64,000 nucleotides of DNA, taken from the NCBI RefSeq assembly GCF_019602855.1, contig NZ_CP080767.1, forward strand, positions 2,294,001 to 2,358,000, read 5' to 3'. Below are positions 1 through 6,648 of this stretch, in pieces. A model generated the notes under the pieces. It was given only the letters and a program-made list of their open reading frames with translations, made no database searches and was not told the origin of the DNA. The position numbers and the translations under genes are program-made. Source of the DNA: Cupriavidus pinatubonensis (lineage in GTDB: Bacteria; Pseudomonadota; Gammaproteobacteria; Burkholderiales; Burkholderiaceae). Each line of letters begins with the position of its first letter. Positions within the stretch are counted from its first letter, which is position 1.

Positions 1-209
1 CACCGGGAATCCGAGCCGGCCAAGAGCGAGCGGAAGCGCCACCAGCGGCCCGGCGCAGAAATCTTTGGCTTCGCGCTCCGGCGAAGCCGAACTGGAGCGT
101 AATAAGGACAAGTTGCGCACGGCAAAAGCACTCAAACGCATGAGTTACAGTCGCATAGAATTCGCAGGGATCACTTTGCGTGGGCCCGACTTTCTAGGCC
201 CTTAAACTT
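1..209. other. Left-edge sequence, no supported gene
   Basis: About 200 bases upstream of the first LexA box. On the minus strand an ATG at 141 opens a frame that stays open to the window edge, and on the + strand one frame is open until 204. Neither has a clear ribosome binding site or a family signature that I recognise. A divergent, LexA-controlled gene reading off the left edge is possible because the first LexA box lies between it and the + strand cluster, but this is inference. Confidence 0.3.
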
Positions 210-229
210 TACTGTATATCCATACAGTA
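210..229. promoter_or_regulatory. LexA (SOS) box 1
   Basis: The 20-mer TACTGTATATCCATACAGTA is a CTGT-N8-ACAG palindrome that matches the E. coli-type LexA consensus at all but the two central positions. It lies 93 bases before the start of the zinc-ribbon gene and about 35 bases from a second box. Two boxes in tandem usually mean tight repression. It could also serve a divergent gene off the left edge. Confidence 0.85.
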
Positions 230-264
230 AACTCAAGCATTCGAGTTCGGCTCGGCGCCTCATG

Positions 265-284
265 TACTGTATATGCATACAGTT
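265..284. promoter_or_regulatory. LexA (SOS) box 2
   Basis: TACTGTATATGCATACAGTT, again CTGT-N8-ACAG, ends 18 bases before the ATG at 303. Because the box would cover the promoter or transcription start, the protein start at 303 is preferred over the upstream in-frame ATG at 273, which lies inside the box. Together with box 1 it makes SOS control of the downstream + strand cluster likely. Confidence 0.85.
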
Positions 285-302
285 CACCGACACGAGACCG
301 CC

Positions 303-548
303 ATGCTCCCGGAACCCGCCAACTGCCCTCTCTGCTCGGCCGCGGCCGAACGCACGAGAGCCGCTCCACGCGGCTTTCGCTACACCTGCCCCGCCTGCGG
401 CACTTTCCACATCAGCAACACCGCGCTTGGCTGCCGCAACGACATCCCCGCGTCGGCGCGCGAGGACGTCCGTCGGCTGCGCTCTTTCGGGTACACGGCA
501 AGAATTGACATTGATAAGCAGCACGCGGTGCGCGTAACACCAGCCTGA
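303..548 (+). CDS. Small zinc-ribbon protein, first gene of the SOS cluster
   Basis: Eighty-one residues with a CPLC at 8-11 and a CPAC at 29-32, the four-cysteine pattern of a treble-clef or zinc-ribbon fold that would bind one zinc ion. The rest is short and basic, with no enzymatic motif. I start it at 303 because the alternative ATG at 273 is inside the second LexA box. It directly follows the two boxes and is followed 8 bases later by the next gene, so it is likely the first gene of a damage-inducible transcript. Function is unknown; a nucleic-acid-binding or adaptor role is inferred from the zinc ribbon and the repair context. Confidence 0.65.
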   Translation: MLPEPANCPLCSAAAERTRAAPRGFRYTCPACGTFHISNTALGCRNDIPASAREDVRRLRSFGYTARIDIDKQHAVRVTPA

Positions 549-556
549 GGCGCCCC

Positions 557-943
557 ATGCTTGGAGACTTCGTAAGCCCGCGCCACCCTCCGCTCACCCG
601 CGACGAGCTTCGGGATGTGTGGACACGGAACCGCTCGGCCGACGTGCGGGACCTGCTTTGGGAGATTGCCAGGCTGCGCAATGTCGTGCTTCACTCGCAT
701 CACCATGCCGAACGCTTCCAGCACAAGCTCTCGGGAAACATGGAGTACGAGAGCTGGATTCAAAGCCTGATGAACGAGCCGTGCATCATTGAGGCATTTG
801 AGGCGGACTACGGCAGCTTGATACCAGGGAGCCGCGGCCAGCGCGGCGAAGTGCGGCCACCAGAGCACGAAGAACGGCTGGCGGAAATGCGCCGCGCCAG
901 CAACGCCAGAATCGCCGAACGTCAAGCTCGATCGAGGAGATAG
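557..943 (+). CDS. Hypothetical protein in the SOS cluster
   Basis: A 128-residue protein that I do not recognise. It has a His-rich patch (HSHHH near residues 47-51) and a basic, arginine-rich helical C-terminus that may contact nucleic acid. No signal peptide or membrane segment is visible. It starts 8 bases after the zinc-ribbon gene and ends 3 bases before the SRAP-like gene, so the three are almost certainly co-transcribed from the LexA-controlled promoter. Its place in the cluster suggests a role in the DNA-damage response, but nothing in the sequence itself shows this. Confidence 0.6.
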   Translation: MLGDFVSPRHPPLTRDELRDVWTRNRSADVRDLLWEIARLRNVVLHSHHHAERFQHKLSGNMEYESWIQSLMNEPCIIEAFEADYGSLIPGSRGQRGEVRPPEHEERLAEMRRASNARIAERQARSRR

Positions 944-946
944 GCC

Positions 947-1627
947 ATGTGCGTCAACTACGCCCCCCTCCAGCGCAAGGTGTTGCGCGACATCTTCCTA
1001 GTCGAGCCGCCGGAGGAAGAGTGGAAGCCGGACACCTGGCGCGACTATGCCGCCCCGATCGTGCTGCACGATGGCGACGGCGGGCGGGACTGCGTGATGG
1101 GGTCGTTCGGCCTGGTGCCCAAGCTCGAGATCAAGCGGCGCAATGAAGAAACCGAGCGACGCACGGGCCAGCCACCAAAGCTGAAGGACTACGACACCAT
1201 GAACGCCCGTTCCGAGAGCGTGGCGGAACGTGTCGCCTTCAAAGGCCCGTGGCGCCAGACCCAGTACTGCCTCATCCCTGCGGCATCGTTTGATGAGCCC
1301 AACTACGAAGCCGGCCCGAAGTGCGTCTGGTACCGGATCCGGCCCGCCGACGAGCCGGCCTTTGGCATTGCCGGACTGTGGCAGCGCTGGTACGACGGCA
1401 GTTACACCTTCACCATGCTGACCGTGAACGCCGAGGGCCATGCGGTCATGGGTCGCATGCACAAACCGAACGACGAAAAGCGATCCCTGGTTCTTGTGCC
1501 GCCCGAGCAATGGGACGACTGGCTGCAGTGCGGCAACCCAGAAGTAGCCCGCACATTCATGAAGCTCTACCCGGCCGAAAAGATGGCTGCAGCGCCGAGG
1601 CCGGCGAAGCTGGCTGCGGTGGAGTGA
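947..1627 (+). CDS. SRAP/HMCES (YedK)-family protein
   Basis: A 226-residue SOS response-associated peptidase family protein. The family (human HMCES, E. coli YedK) uses Cys2, exposed after removal of Met1, to form a covalent thiazolidine crosslink with abasic sites in single-stranded DNA. Here the start reads M-C-V-N-Y, so the catalytic Cys2 is present. The core CLIPA motif is near residue 109 and the RMHKPND stretch occupies the place of the usual HDRMP motif, so the active site is somewhat divergent. The usual GFYEW is replaced by a SFDEP-type sequence. It sits in a LexA-box-led cluster with a DNA ligase, consistent with known SRAP neighbourhoods. Family call is secure; the exact chemistry of this divergent member is not. 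Confidence 0.88.
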   Translation: MCVNYAPLQRKVLRDIFLVEPPEEEWKPDTWRDYAAPIVLHDGDGGRDCVMGSFGLVPKLEIKRRNEETERRTGQPPKLKDYDTMNARSESVAERVAFKGPWRQTQYCLIPAASFDEPNYEAGPKCVWYRIRPADEPAFGIAGLWQRWYDGSYTFTMLTVNAEGHAVMGRMHKPNDEKRSLVLVPPEQWDDWLQCGNPEVARTFMKLYPAEKMAAAPRPAKLAAVE

Positions 1628-1742
1628 CGTAGGAGCGCCTGCGGGCGCGTTTGAGAGACCGGATATTGCTGTCGGACGGCGCCCTATACCAGTTCACGCG
1701 AAGCTGGAGCAGGCTGGCTGCATGTACAAGAAGGAGACAACC

Positions 1743-1964
1743 ATGCCTGGGCAAGACATCCATGTGGTTCCGGCTGACGACCGCTGGGCCGTCGAGACCG
1801 AGGGTGGCCACGGTCGCGAGACATTTGATACACAGGCCGACGCCATTGCCGCCGGCACGCGGCAGGCCAAGGAAAAGAAGGTCGAGCTGTTGATTCACGG
1901 TCGGGACGGGAAGATCCGCGAACGCAATTCGTTCGGCAACGACCCGCGCGACATCCCGGGCTAA
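1743..1964 (+). CDS. DUF2188-like small protein
   Basis: Seventy-three residues resembling the DUF2188 family: a short beta-hairpin (W-x-V near residue 15), a run of the type TFDTQADAIAAG, then LLIHGRDGKIRERNSFGND, the end that is typical of this family. The start at 1743 is preferred over the in-frame ATG at 1722 because AAGGAG lies 6 bases upstream. It begins about 115 bases after the SRAP gene and ends 4 bases before the ligase. DUF2188 has no known reaction; such proteins often occur beside repair ligases and Ku-like genes, and co-expression with the ligase is likely here. Confidence 0.7.
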   Translation: MPGQDIHVVPADDRWAVETEGGHGRETFDTQADAIAAGTRQAKEKKVELLIHGRDGKIRERNSFGNDPRDIPG

Positions 1965-1968
1965 TGCC

Positions 1969-2601
1969 ATGGCCAGCCGGCTGCCCTCGGCGCCTACGCT
2001 AGCTGATCTGCGGCCGATGCTGCTGTGCGAACGCAAGACCATCCCATATGAATCAGGCTGGCATTTTGAGATCAAATACGACGGCTACCGACTGCTCGCA
2101 TCCACCGGCGGTGCGCCGCAATTGAAGTCACGGAACGGGGCCAATGCGACCACCTGGTTCCCGGAACTTGTCGCGGTAATGGCCGACTTGCCGGCCGGCC
2201 ATATCATCGATGGCGAGGTTTGCGTGCTGGACGACATCGGCCGCAGTGACTTCGAACGGTTGCTAGCTCGAGCACGCCAGCGCGGTCGGCGCTCCGGAGA
2301 CGATGCGGTCGCCTACTGCGTTTTCGACCTACTGGTTCGCGATGGGCGGGACGTGCGGGCGCTGCCGCTAGAACGGCGCAAGGCCGCGCTTCGGGACCTG
2401 CTCGCCAGTGACCCACCCGGGTTCTTGTATGTTCAGGATGTCCAGGACGGTGGCTGGCTCTATGAGGCTGTGCTCACCCTAAAGCTAGAAGGCGTCGTCG
2501 GGAAGCGGGTCGGAAGCCCGTATCGTTCTGGAGTCCGCTCGACAGATTGGATCAAGGTCAAGCGGCCAGGCGCTGTGCCGCCGAAGAGGTCTAAGCGCTA
2601 A
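1969..2601 (+). CDS. Minimal ATP-dependent DNA ligase (LigD-type nucleotidyltransferase domain)
   Basis: A 210-residue protein covering only the adenylation domain of an ATP-dependent DNA ligase. Motif I is EIKYDGYR with the AMP-accepting lysine at about residue 36. IDGEV (motif III region), CVFDLL, EGVVGKR (motif IV) and WIKVK (motif V) follow in the expected order. The C-terminal OB-fold domain found in LigD-type ligases is missing: the protein ends soon after motif V with a basic tail. It could seal nicks as a minimal enzyme, or need a partner to supply DNA binding. It is the last gene of the LexA-controlled cluster, 4 bases after the DUF2188-like gene. Confidence 0.85.
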   Translation: MASRLPSAPTLADLRPMLLCERKTIPYESGWHFEIKYDGYRLLASTGGAPQLKSRNGANATTWFPELVAVMADLPAGHIIDGEVCVLDDIGRSDFERLLARARQRGRRSGDDAVAYCVFDLLVRDGRDVRALPLERRKAALRDLLASDPPGFLYVQDVQDGGWLYEAVLTLKLEGVVGKRVGSPYRSGVRSTDWIKVKRPGAVPPKRSKR

Positions 2602-3195
2602 TTCCTCTCTACTCCCACCAAGGCCTGGAGCTATCAGCCGCGCCACACGGATAAAAAAAATTTCCAACACATGTGCGCTTGCGAACGTCTTGCCAAAATC
2701 CCTTGCCGTACCGAGGTTTCTAAGAATGTGGCGCTGCCGCACTTGTCATCCGGGTGTCGCAACCACGCTTGTCAAGACTGGTCATTCCCATTTCTTCCAC
2801 TACACTTGCTCCAGATCTTAGCGCGCCCCACTAGATATAGTGGCTACTGGAGAGTCGTGTGAAAAGAAGATAAGTCAGTCCCCGACCGAGTGCCACCTCG
2901 GGGGCTGAATAAAGCAAAGGCCCAAACAGCGCTCTACTTTTCCACGAGCGATCGCTGATTGGGCCTCCAGGCACAGAGCCTCGAAAGTGAGCAAGATCTC
3001 CCAGCTTGCGCGGGTTCACTACGCCCATCTTTCGGGAGAAGTGGCTCCCAAACGTATTTGGCTACGGGGACCTCCAACTTCTCGAGGCTCGATTCTATGC
3101 AGCAGCTCGCGCCCACGCCAATAAAACTTTCTGATTTGACACTTGGCGATAGGCGTGCATACGAACTGAGCCGCCCTGCGCGGCAGGAGAACGCA
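2602..3195. other. Non-coding stretch with three inverted repeats
   Basis: About 600 bases with no supported gene. It holds a 6-bp inverted repeat (CCACTA-GATA-TAGTGG, 2828-2843), a CCCCGA/TCGGGG hairpin (2880-2903) and a long stem-loop at 2918-2966. A short A-run lies at about 2653. No tRNA or clear terminator with a T-run is visible. It may contain an untranslated leader or a small RNA upstream of the gene at 3196. Confidence 0.4.
2918..2966. other. Long stem-loop, candidate structured RNA
   Basis: AGGCCCAAACAGCG (2918-2931) pairs with CGCTGATTGGGCCT (2953-2966) with a single mismatch, and an inner CGCTC/GAGCG pairing lengthens the stem. There is no T-tract after it, so it is not a standard terminator. 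It is the third hairpin in 140 bases, which suggests a folded RNA or a protein-binding site. No known RNA family is recognised. Confidence 0.4.
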
Positions 3196-3483
3196 ATGCA
3201 ATACATCGCGCGATTGACCATTCACAACGGAACGTATCAGGACTACGAGAACCTCCACTCCTACATGAAGCAACGAGGATTCCGTAGGTACATCACCGCA
3301 GCGACCGGCGTCCACTACTGGCTGCCGGACGCTACCTACATTATTGATTCCATGGCCGACATCGATTCCGTCTACAAGGCGGCTCATGCCGCCGCAAAAG
3401 CTGCTTCGCGGGGAACCGAGCCGCAGGTTTTGGTCGCCGAGTATGGGAAAGCAACGTTCAGCGGCTTAACGGTTGCCAAGTAA
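3196..3483 (+). CDS. DUF2622-like small protein
   Basis: Ninety-five residues. The pattern YIARLTIHNG, then YENLHSYMKQRGF, then Y.LPDATY and a C-terminal helix resembles DUF2622-type proteins, which are small alpha/beta proteins of unknown function. The start at 3196 is chosen because GGAG lies about 6 bases upstream and because similarity to the family begins there; the frame is open further upstream but looks non-coding. It stands alone, with a hairpin 14 bases after its stop. No membrane segment or catalytic motif is seen. Confidence 0.6.
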   Translation: MQYIARLTIHNGTYQDYENLHSYMKQRGFRRYITAATGVHYWLPDATYIIDSMADIDSVYKAAHAAAKAASRGTEPQVLVAEYGKATFSGLTVAK

Positions 3484-3496
3484 TTTGCCCACGAAA

Positions 3497-3522
3497 GCCG
3501 CGACCGGAAATTCGGTTGCGGC
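3497..3522 (+). terminator. Hairpin after the DUF2622-like gene
   Basis: GCCGCGACCG pairs with CGGTTGCGGC over a 6-base loop (one G-U pair) just after the stop at 3483. The T-tract is weak (TCTC), so termination may be partial. Confidence 0.5.
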
Positions 3523-3691
3523 TCTCACCTGGCTGGGCGATTAGCTAGACCACGCCCCGACACCAGTCCAGCTAGGTATCATGGGCAGCCACGGTTGATG
3601 CAGCAGTACCTTTCCCTTATCCAGTAAGGGTTTCAAACAGAACCTACGCCAAAACCTACGCTGTCGGATCAAGCGCACAGAGAGCGAGACA

Positions 3692-4180
3692 TTGCCCATT
3701 AAACCCGAATTTGTTTCGGTGCTCTCCCCCCTCAGCGAAGAGCATCAGCCTCTCGTCAAATATCCCCGCCGGACTACCGAGTTCGAGATACAAGCATGGC
3801 TCTTTGTGAAACTCCTAGAAGTCGGTTTTGATGTACGCGGAGAAGCCGCCATCAATTTGCCCGCAGGGGAGCGCTGCTTTTTTGATCTCCTAGTCTTCGA
3901 AGAGGAACAACTGAAATGCATCATCGAGATAAAGACGATGCGCGCAAAAGGCAAATCCGGCGAGCATGAGAAACGTCAGCGTCAACACTATAGGCGGTTC
4001 GGCGTTCCGGTTTTCTATGTCTACGGGATGATAGGTGCCTTGGAAGTTCGCGATGAATTGCTTAGGACTCGGGCAAGAGACTTAACGCTTAAGAGCCACG
4101 GCAAGGTTCTTTACACCCCTGTGTACCCGGACGACGGGGAACTAGTGGAAGCATGGCGACAGCGGGACAAGGATCACTAG
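3692..4180 (+). CDS. PD-(D/E)XK-like nuclease candidate
   Basis: A 162-residue protein starting at TTG 3692. It shows the pattern of a restriction-endonuclease fold: an N-terminal acidic helix (TEFEIQ), then FFDLLV with Asp65, a beta-strand, and IIEIK with Glu79 and Lys81, followed by a helix and a strand with VPVFYVYG. This matches the D-(x)n-E-x-K metal-binding core, though the family is too diverse to name. It is the first of three small + strand genes next to the late end of the prophage. A DNA-cleaving or repair role is inferred; it may be a phage or island cargo gene. Confidence 0.6.
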   Translation: MPIKPEFVSVLSPLSEEHQPLVKYPRRTTEFEIQAWLFVKLLEVGFDVRGEAAINLPAGERCFFDLLVFEEEQLKCIIEIKTMRAKGKSGEHEKRQRQHYRRFGVPVFYVYGMIGALEVRDELLRTRARDLTLKSHGKVLYTPVYPDDGELVEAWRQRDKDH

Positions 4181-4214
4181 CCCCTCATATGAGAAACAGA
4201 CAGAGCAAACCGAC

Positions 4215-4481
4215 ATGCTGAAACGACGATTGGTCCGAACGCTCGTGGACTGGCTGGGCGAATGGAACAACGAGGTTCACGAGGCCATCGAGGCGAAGGT
4301 ATTTGCTGAACACCGACGCGTGTATCCAGACGGCGACGACAACGTTGCCAAGACGATCGAGGTAATGCGGACGTTCTACTACAACCGCATGGCGACCACG
4401 GCGAACGTGATGATTGGTGCGGTCGCAGTCCTGGTCGCGCTCGTGTCGCTGGTCGTCTCGGTCATCGCGCTGGTGAAGTAG
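4215..4481 (+). CDS. Small C-terminally anchored membrane protein
   Basis: Eighty-eight residues: a charged N-terminal cytoplasmic part with helices up to about residue 55, then one strongly hydrophobic segment (residues about 62-86, MIGAVAVLVALVSLVVSVIA) at the very end. This is a tail-anchored inner-membrane topology. It follows the nuclease candidate by 34 bases and precedes a coiled-coil gene by 39. I do not recognise a family. Such an effector-like architecture next to a nuclease candidate in a prophage flank could belong to a defence or superinfection-exclusion module, but that is only inference. Confidence 0.5.
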   Translation: MLKRRLVRTLVDWLGEWNNEVHEAIEAKVFAEHRRVYPDGDDNVAKTIEVMRTFYYNRMATTANVMIGAVAVLVALVSLVVSVIALVK

Positions 4482-4520
4482 AGAAAGCGCCCCAAGGGGT
4501 TATCAACGCAAAGGAATGCA

Positions 4521-4793
4521 ATGACGGCAAACGAAACAAGTGCGGAGCACCTGGAGTGGTGGATTGGGATCCAGAAATCGATGGTGGAAGAGACGCGCAA
4601 GCACCTGGACACCCTCGTCCAGCAGAAACAACGGGAAGCGCGCAATAGCGCCGACCCTGCTACGCGAACGTGGTTAGACGACGCGATTGCCGATGCGCAT
4701 GACTCGATCGCCAATTTGCAGAAGTCCATTACCTTTGCGGAGTCCGGGCTAGCGTTGGCACGCGAGGGCCGGCTGCACGACCCCCGTCGCTAA
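4521..4793 (+). CDS. Small coiled-coil protein
   Basis: Ninety residues, highly charged and helical throughout, with heptad-like spacing and no membrane segment. It has no recognisable domain. The start ATG at 4521 is preceded by AAAGGAATGC, a fair ribosome binding site. It is the last gene of the three-gene + strand group and is followed 11 bases later by a strong rho-independent terminator, which supports the group being a separate transcription unit pointing at the prophage late genes. Confidence 0.5.
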   Translation: MTANETSAEHLEWWIGIQKSMVEETRKHLDTLVQQKQREARNSADPATRTWLDDAIADAHDSIANLQKSITFAESGLALAREGRLHDPRR

Positions 4794-4804
4794 CTGGAAA
4801 GGAG

Positions 4805-4828
4805 CCGCCCGACATCGGGCGGTTTTTT
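4805..4828 (+). terminator. Strong rho-independent terminator
   Basis: CCGCCCGA pairs with TCGGGCGG over a 2-base loop and is followed by six T residues. It ends the + strand group 3692-4793 before it meets the convergent prophage late operon. Confidence 0.85.
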
Positions 4829-4875
4829 CGCGTCACTTGCCTTGGCCGATAACTGCTGATCGGCATGGCGGCCGT

Positions 4876-5664
4876 CTAGAACAGGCCGGCCGGCTCGGCA
4901 CTCCGATCCCAGCTGTAGATGATCACCTCGCGACTGGCCACGCCCTTGCCGCCGCCGACGGTGTAGTCGATCGAGAGGGATTCCATCTCGAAGCCCGCAA
5001 ACACGCGCCGGATCTCCGGGTGATCGTTGAGGCTGACGATGGCCTTGCCCTTGAGCGTGCGCATCAGTGCCGCCATGCGCTCGTATTCGGCCAGCGGGAA
5101 GTCGACGCCATAGCCCTCGGTTTGCCAGTAGGGCGGGTCCAGGTAGAACAGCGTGTGGGGCCGGTCATAGCGCGCCAGGCACGCGGCCCAGTCGAGGTGT
5201 TCCACGAAGGCGCCGGCCAGGCGCAGGTGCGCGGCCGACAGGTTCTCCTCAAGGCGCAGCAGGTTCAGCCCCGGCGGTGCGGTGGTGGCCACCCCGAAGG
5301 TCTGCCCTTCCACCTTGCCGCCAAAGCAGTTCTGCTGCAGGTAGTAGAAGCGCGCCGCGCGCTGGATATCAGTGAGCGTTGCCGGCGCCGTGGCCTTGAG
5401 CCAGTCGAACACCTGGCGACTGGTGAGTGCCCATTTGAACTGGCGCACGAACTCCTCGAGGTGGTGCTGCACGACGCGGTACAGATTGACCAGCTCGCCG
5501 TTGATGTCGTTGATCACCTCGACCTTGGCGGGCGGGCGCATGAAGAAGAGCGCCGCGCCGCCGGCGAAGACTTCGACGTAGCACTCATGCGCGGGAAAGC
5601 GCGAGAACAGGGTGTCCGCGAGGCGTCGCTTGCCGCCGATCCACGGGATGATGGGTGTTGCCAT
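4876..5664 (-). CDS. Phage DNA adenine methylase (D12 class)
   Basis: A 262-residue Dam-family N6-adenine methyltransferase. Visible motifs are PWIGGK at 7-12 and EVFAGGAAL at 31-39 (AdoMet binding), DINGELVNLYR from 53, and the catalytic DPPY at about 176-179. Length is normal for the class. It is the last gene of the prophage minus strand, about 140 bases beyond Rz, and likely protects phage DNA from host restriction or alters host gene expression. The target site cannot be told from the sequence; GATC is usual for the class. Confidence 0.9.
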   Translation of the reverse strand: MATPIIPWIGGKRRLADTLFSRFPAHECYVEVFAGGAALFFMRPPAKVEVINDINGELVNLYRVVQHHLEEFVRQFKWALTSRQVFDWLKATAPATLTDIQRAARFYYLQQNCFGGKVEGQTFGVATTAPPGLNLLRLEENLSAAHLRLAGAFVEHLDWAACLARYDRPHTLFYLDPPYWQTEGYGVDFPLAEYERMAALMRTLKGKAIVSLNDHPEIRRVFAGFEMESLSIDYTVGGGKGVASREVIIYSWDRSAEPAGLF

Positions 5665-5805
5665 TGTGGTGAGCCTTTCACTTTTTGGTATGATTCGCCC
5701 GCCTCCTAGGAAGGTGGCAGGGCCTTGGCTGGGCTCACTGCTGCAATCAGTGGGTTCGGTGACCGCCGCCGGTGCGTGGAGGCACTGGCAGCGGTCGCCC
5801 TGTCT

Positions 5806-6351
5806 TTACTCGCTCGCCGCGTTCAATTGCTCGCGGACGGCGTGGTAGAGCGCGATACAGGTGTTGGCATCGCGGATGCCGGCGTTCCCGTCGGCGGCGA
5901 TGGCATAGAGAGCTGCTCCAGCCTCTGCAGTAAGTTCGGCGCGCGCGGCGCCAGCTCCGCCGGCAGCGGTGGCATCCGTGGGCACAGCACCGGGTCCGGG
6001 CGCACTGGCACGGACGGGGAGGGACAGCCGGTGAGCACCAGTACGCAAGGCAGCCAGCTCAGCCACCACCACCTGTTTTTCAGCATCGGATTCCTTTCTG
6101 GCCTGCGCCAGGATGTTGTCGCGGGCCAGGCCCGCATTACGTTCGGATTCGCGGTAGCGCTCAGTGGCCAGCCGCGCCTCGCGCTCGGCCGCGGCGATCG
6201 CCTGGGCGTGCTCGGCGCGCAGCTCCGCCAACTGCGCCTGGTAGCGACTGCCCTGCCAGGCGCTGGCCGCGAGACCGCCGAGCACGGCCCCCAGCACCGC
6301 GACCAGGACGTAGCTGGCCAGCTCGGCCAGTAGCGCTTTAAGACTTGCCAT
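5806..6351 (-). CDS. Rz-like inner-membrane spanin
   Basis: A 181-residue i-spanin. One N-terminal membrane segment (about residues 10-30) is followed by a long, charged coiled-coil (AELRAEHAQAIAAAEREARL and on) in the periplasm. The start at 6351 is taken because the coding sequence upstream is the holin end; the two genes overlap by 14 bases. The outer-membrane partner Rz1 is encoded wholly inside this gene in another frame, as in lambda. Spanins fuse inner and outer membrane in the last step of lysis. The C-terminal part is Ala-rich and unusually long for Rz. Confidence 0.8.
   Translation of the reverse strand: MASLKALLAELASYVLVAVLGAVLGGLAASAWQGSRYQAQLAELRAEHAQAIAAAEREARLATERYRESERNAGLARDNILAQARKESDAEKQVVVAELAALRTGAHRLSLPVRASAPGPGAVPTDATAAGGAGAARAELTAEAGAALYAIAADGNAGIRDANTCIALYHAVREQLNAASE
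5823..6086 (-). CDS. Rz1-like outer-membrane lipoprotein spanin, nested in Rz
   Basis: An 87-residue frame embedded in Rz. It begins with a signal sequence (MLKNRWWW, then hydrophobic) and a lipobox LTG-C with the lipidated cysteine at residue 21, followed by a proline-rich region, all typical of Rz1 o-spanins. It is found only because it is nested and offset from Rz; the nested arrangement is known from lambda and many other phages. It partners with Rz to span the periplasm. Confidence 0.82.
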   Translation of the reverse strand: MLKNRWWWLSWLPCVLVLTGCPSPSVPVRPDPVLCPRMPPLPAELAPRAPNLLQRLEQLSMPSPPTGTPASAMPTPVSRSTTPSASN

Positions 6352-6637
6352 GGCGCCCGCCTCCCTGCCGGTCAGCCCAACGTCGCAGATACACCTCCAG
6401 GCCTTGCGAGCCGATGATGCCGAGCACCGCGGCAATGCCGCACAGCCCCAGCGGCGGCAGCGCCGGAAACTGGATCAGCGCCACGCCCGCCACCATCGAC
6501 GTGACGCCACCCAGCAGCGCGCGGCCGAGCACCACGCGCGGCGTGATCGGGTCATGGCTCACCAGCAGCTTGCCGATCGCCGCCACCACCCCGAGGCCGA
6601 TCAAGGTCCCCCAGGTCCCGTATTCCTGTTCCACCAT
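6338..6637 (-). CDS. Phage holin
   Basis: A 99-residue protein with three hydrophobic segments (about residues 10-26, 40-56 and 63-80) and a basic, Arg-rich C-terminal tail, the topology of a class I holin. It lies between endolysin and spanin genes, the standard lysis order. It would form pores in the inner membrane to release the endolysin. It overlaps Rz by 14 bases. No second start for an antiholin is evident. Confidence 0.8.
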   Translation of the reverse strand: MVEQEYGTWGTLIGLGVVAAIGKLLVSHDPITPRVVLGRALLGGVTSMVAGVALIQFPALPPLGLCGIAAVLGIIGSQGLEVYLRRWADRQGGGRHGKS

Positions 6638-6648
6638 CGATCCCCCCC

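Noticed and set aside
171..524. Minus frame of 117 codons over the LexA boxes
   Set aside because: It crosses both boxes and the zinc-ribbon gene, and has no domain.
3614..3670. CCCTTA/TAAGGG hairpin and CCTACGC direct repeats, considered as attachment site
   Set aside because: No copy could be found near the right end of the prophage.
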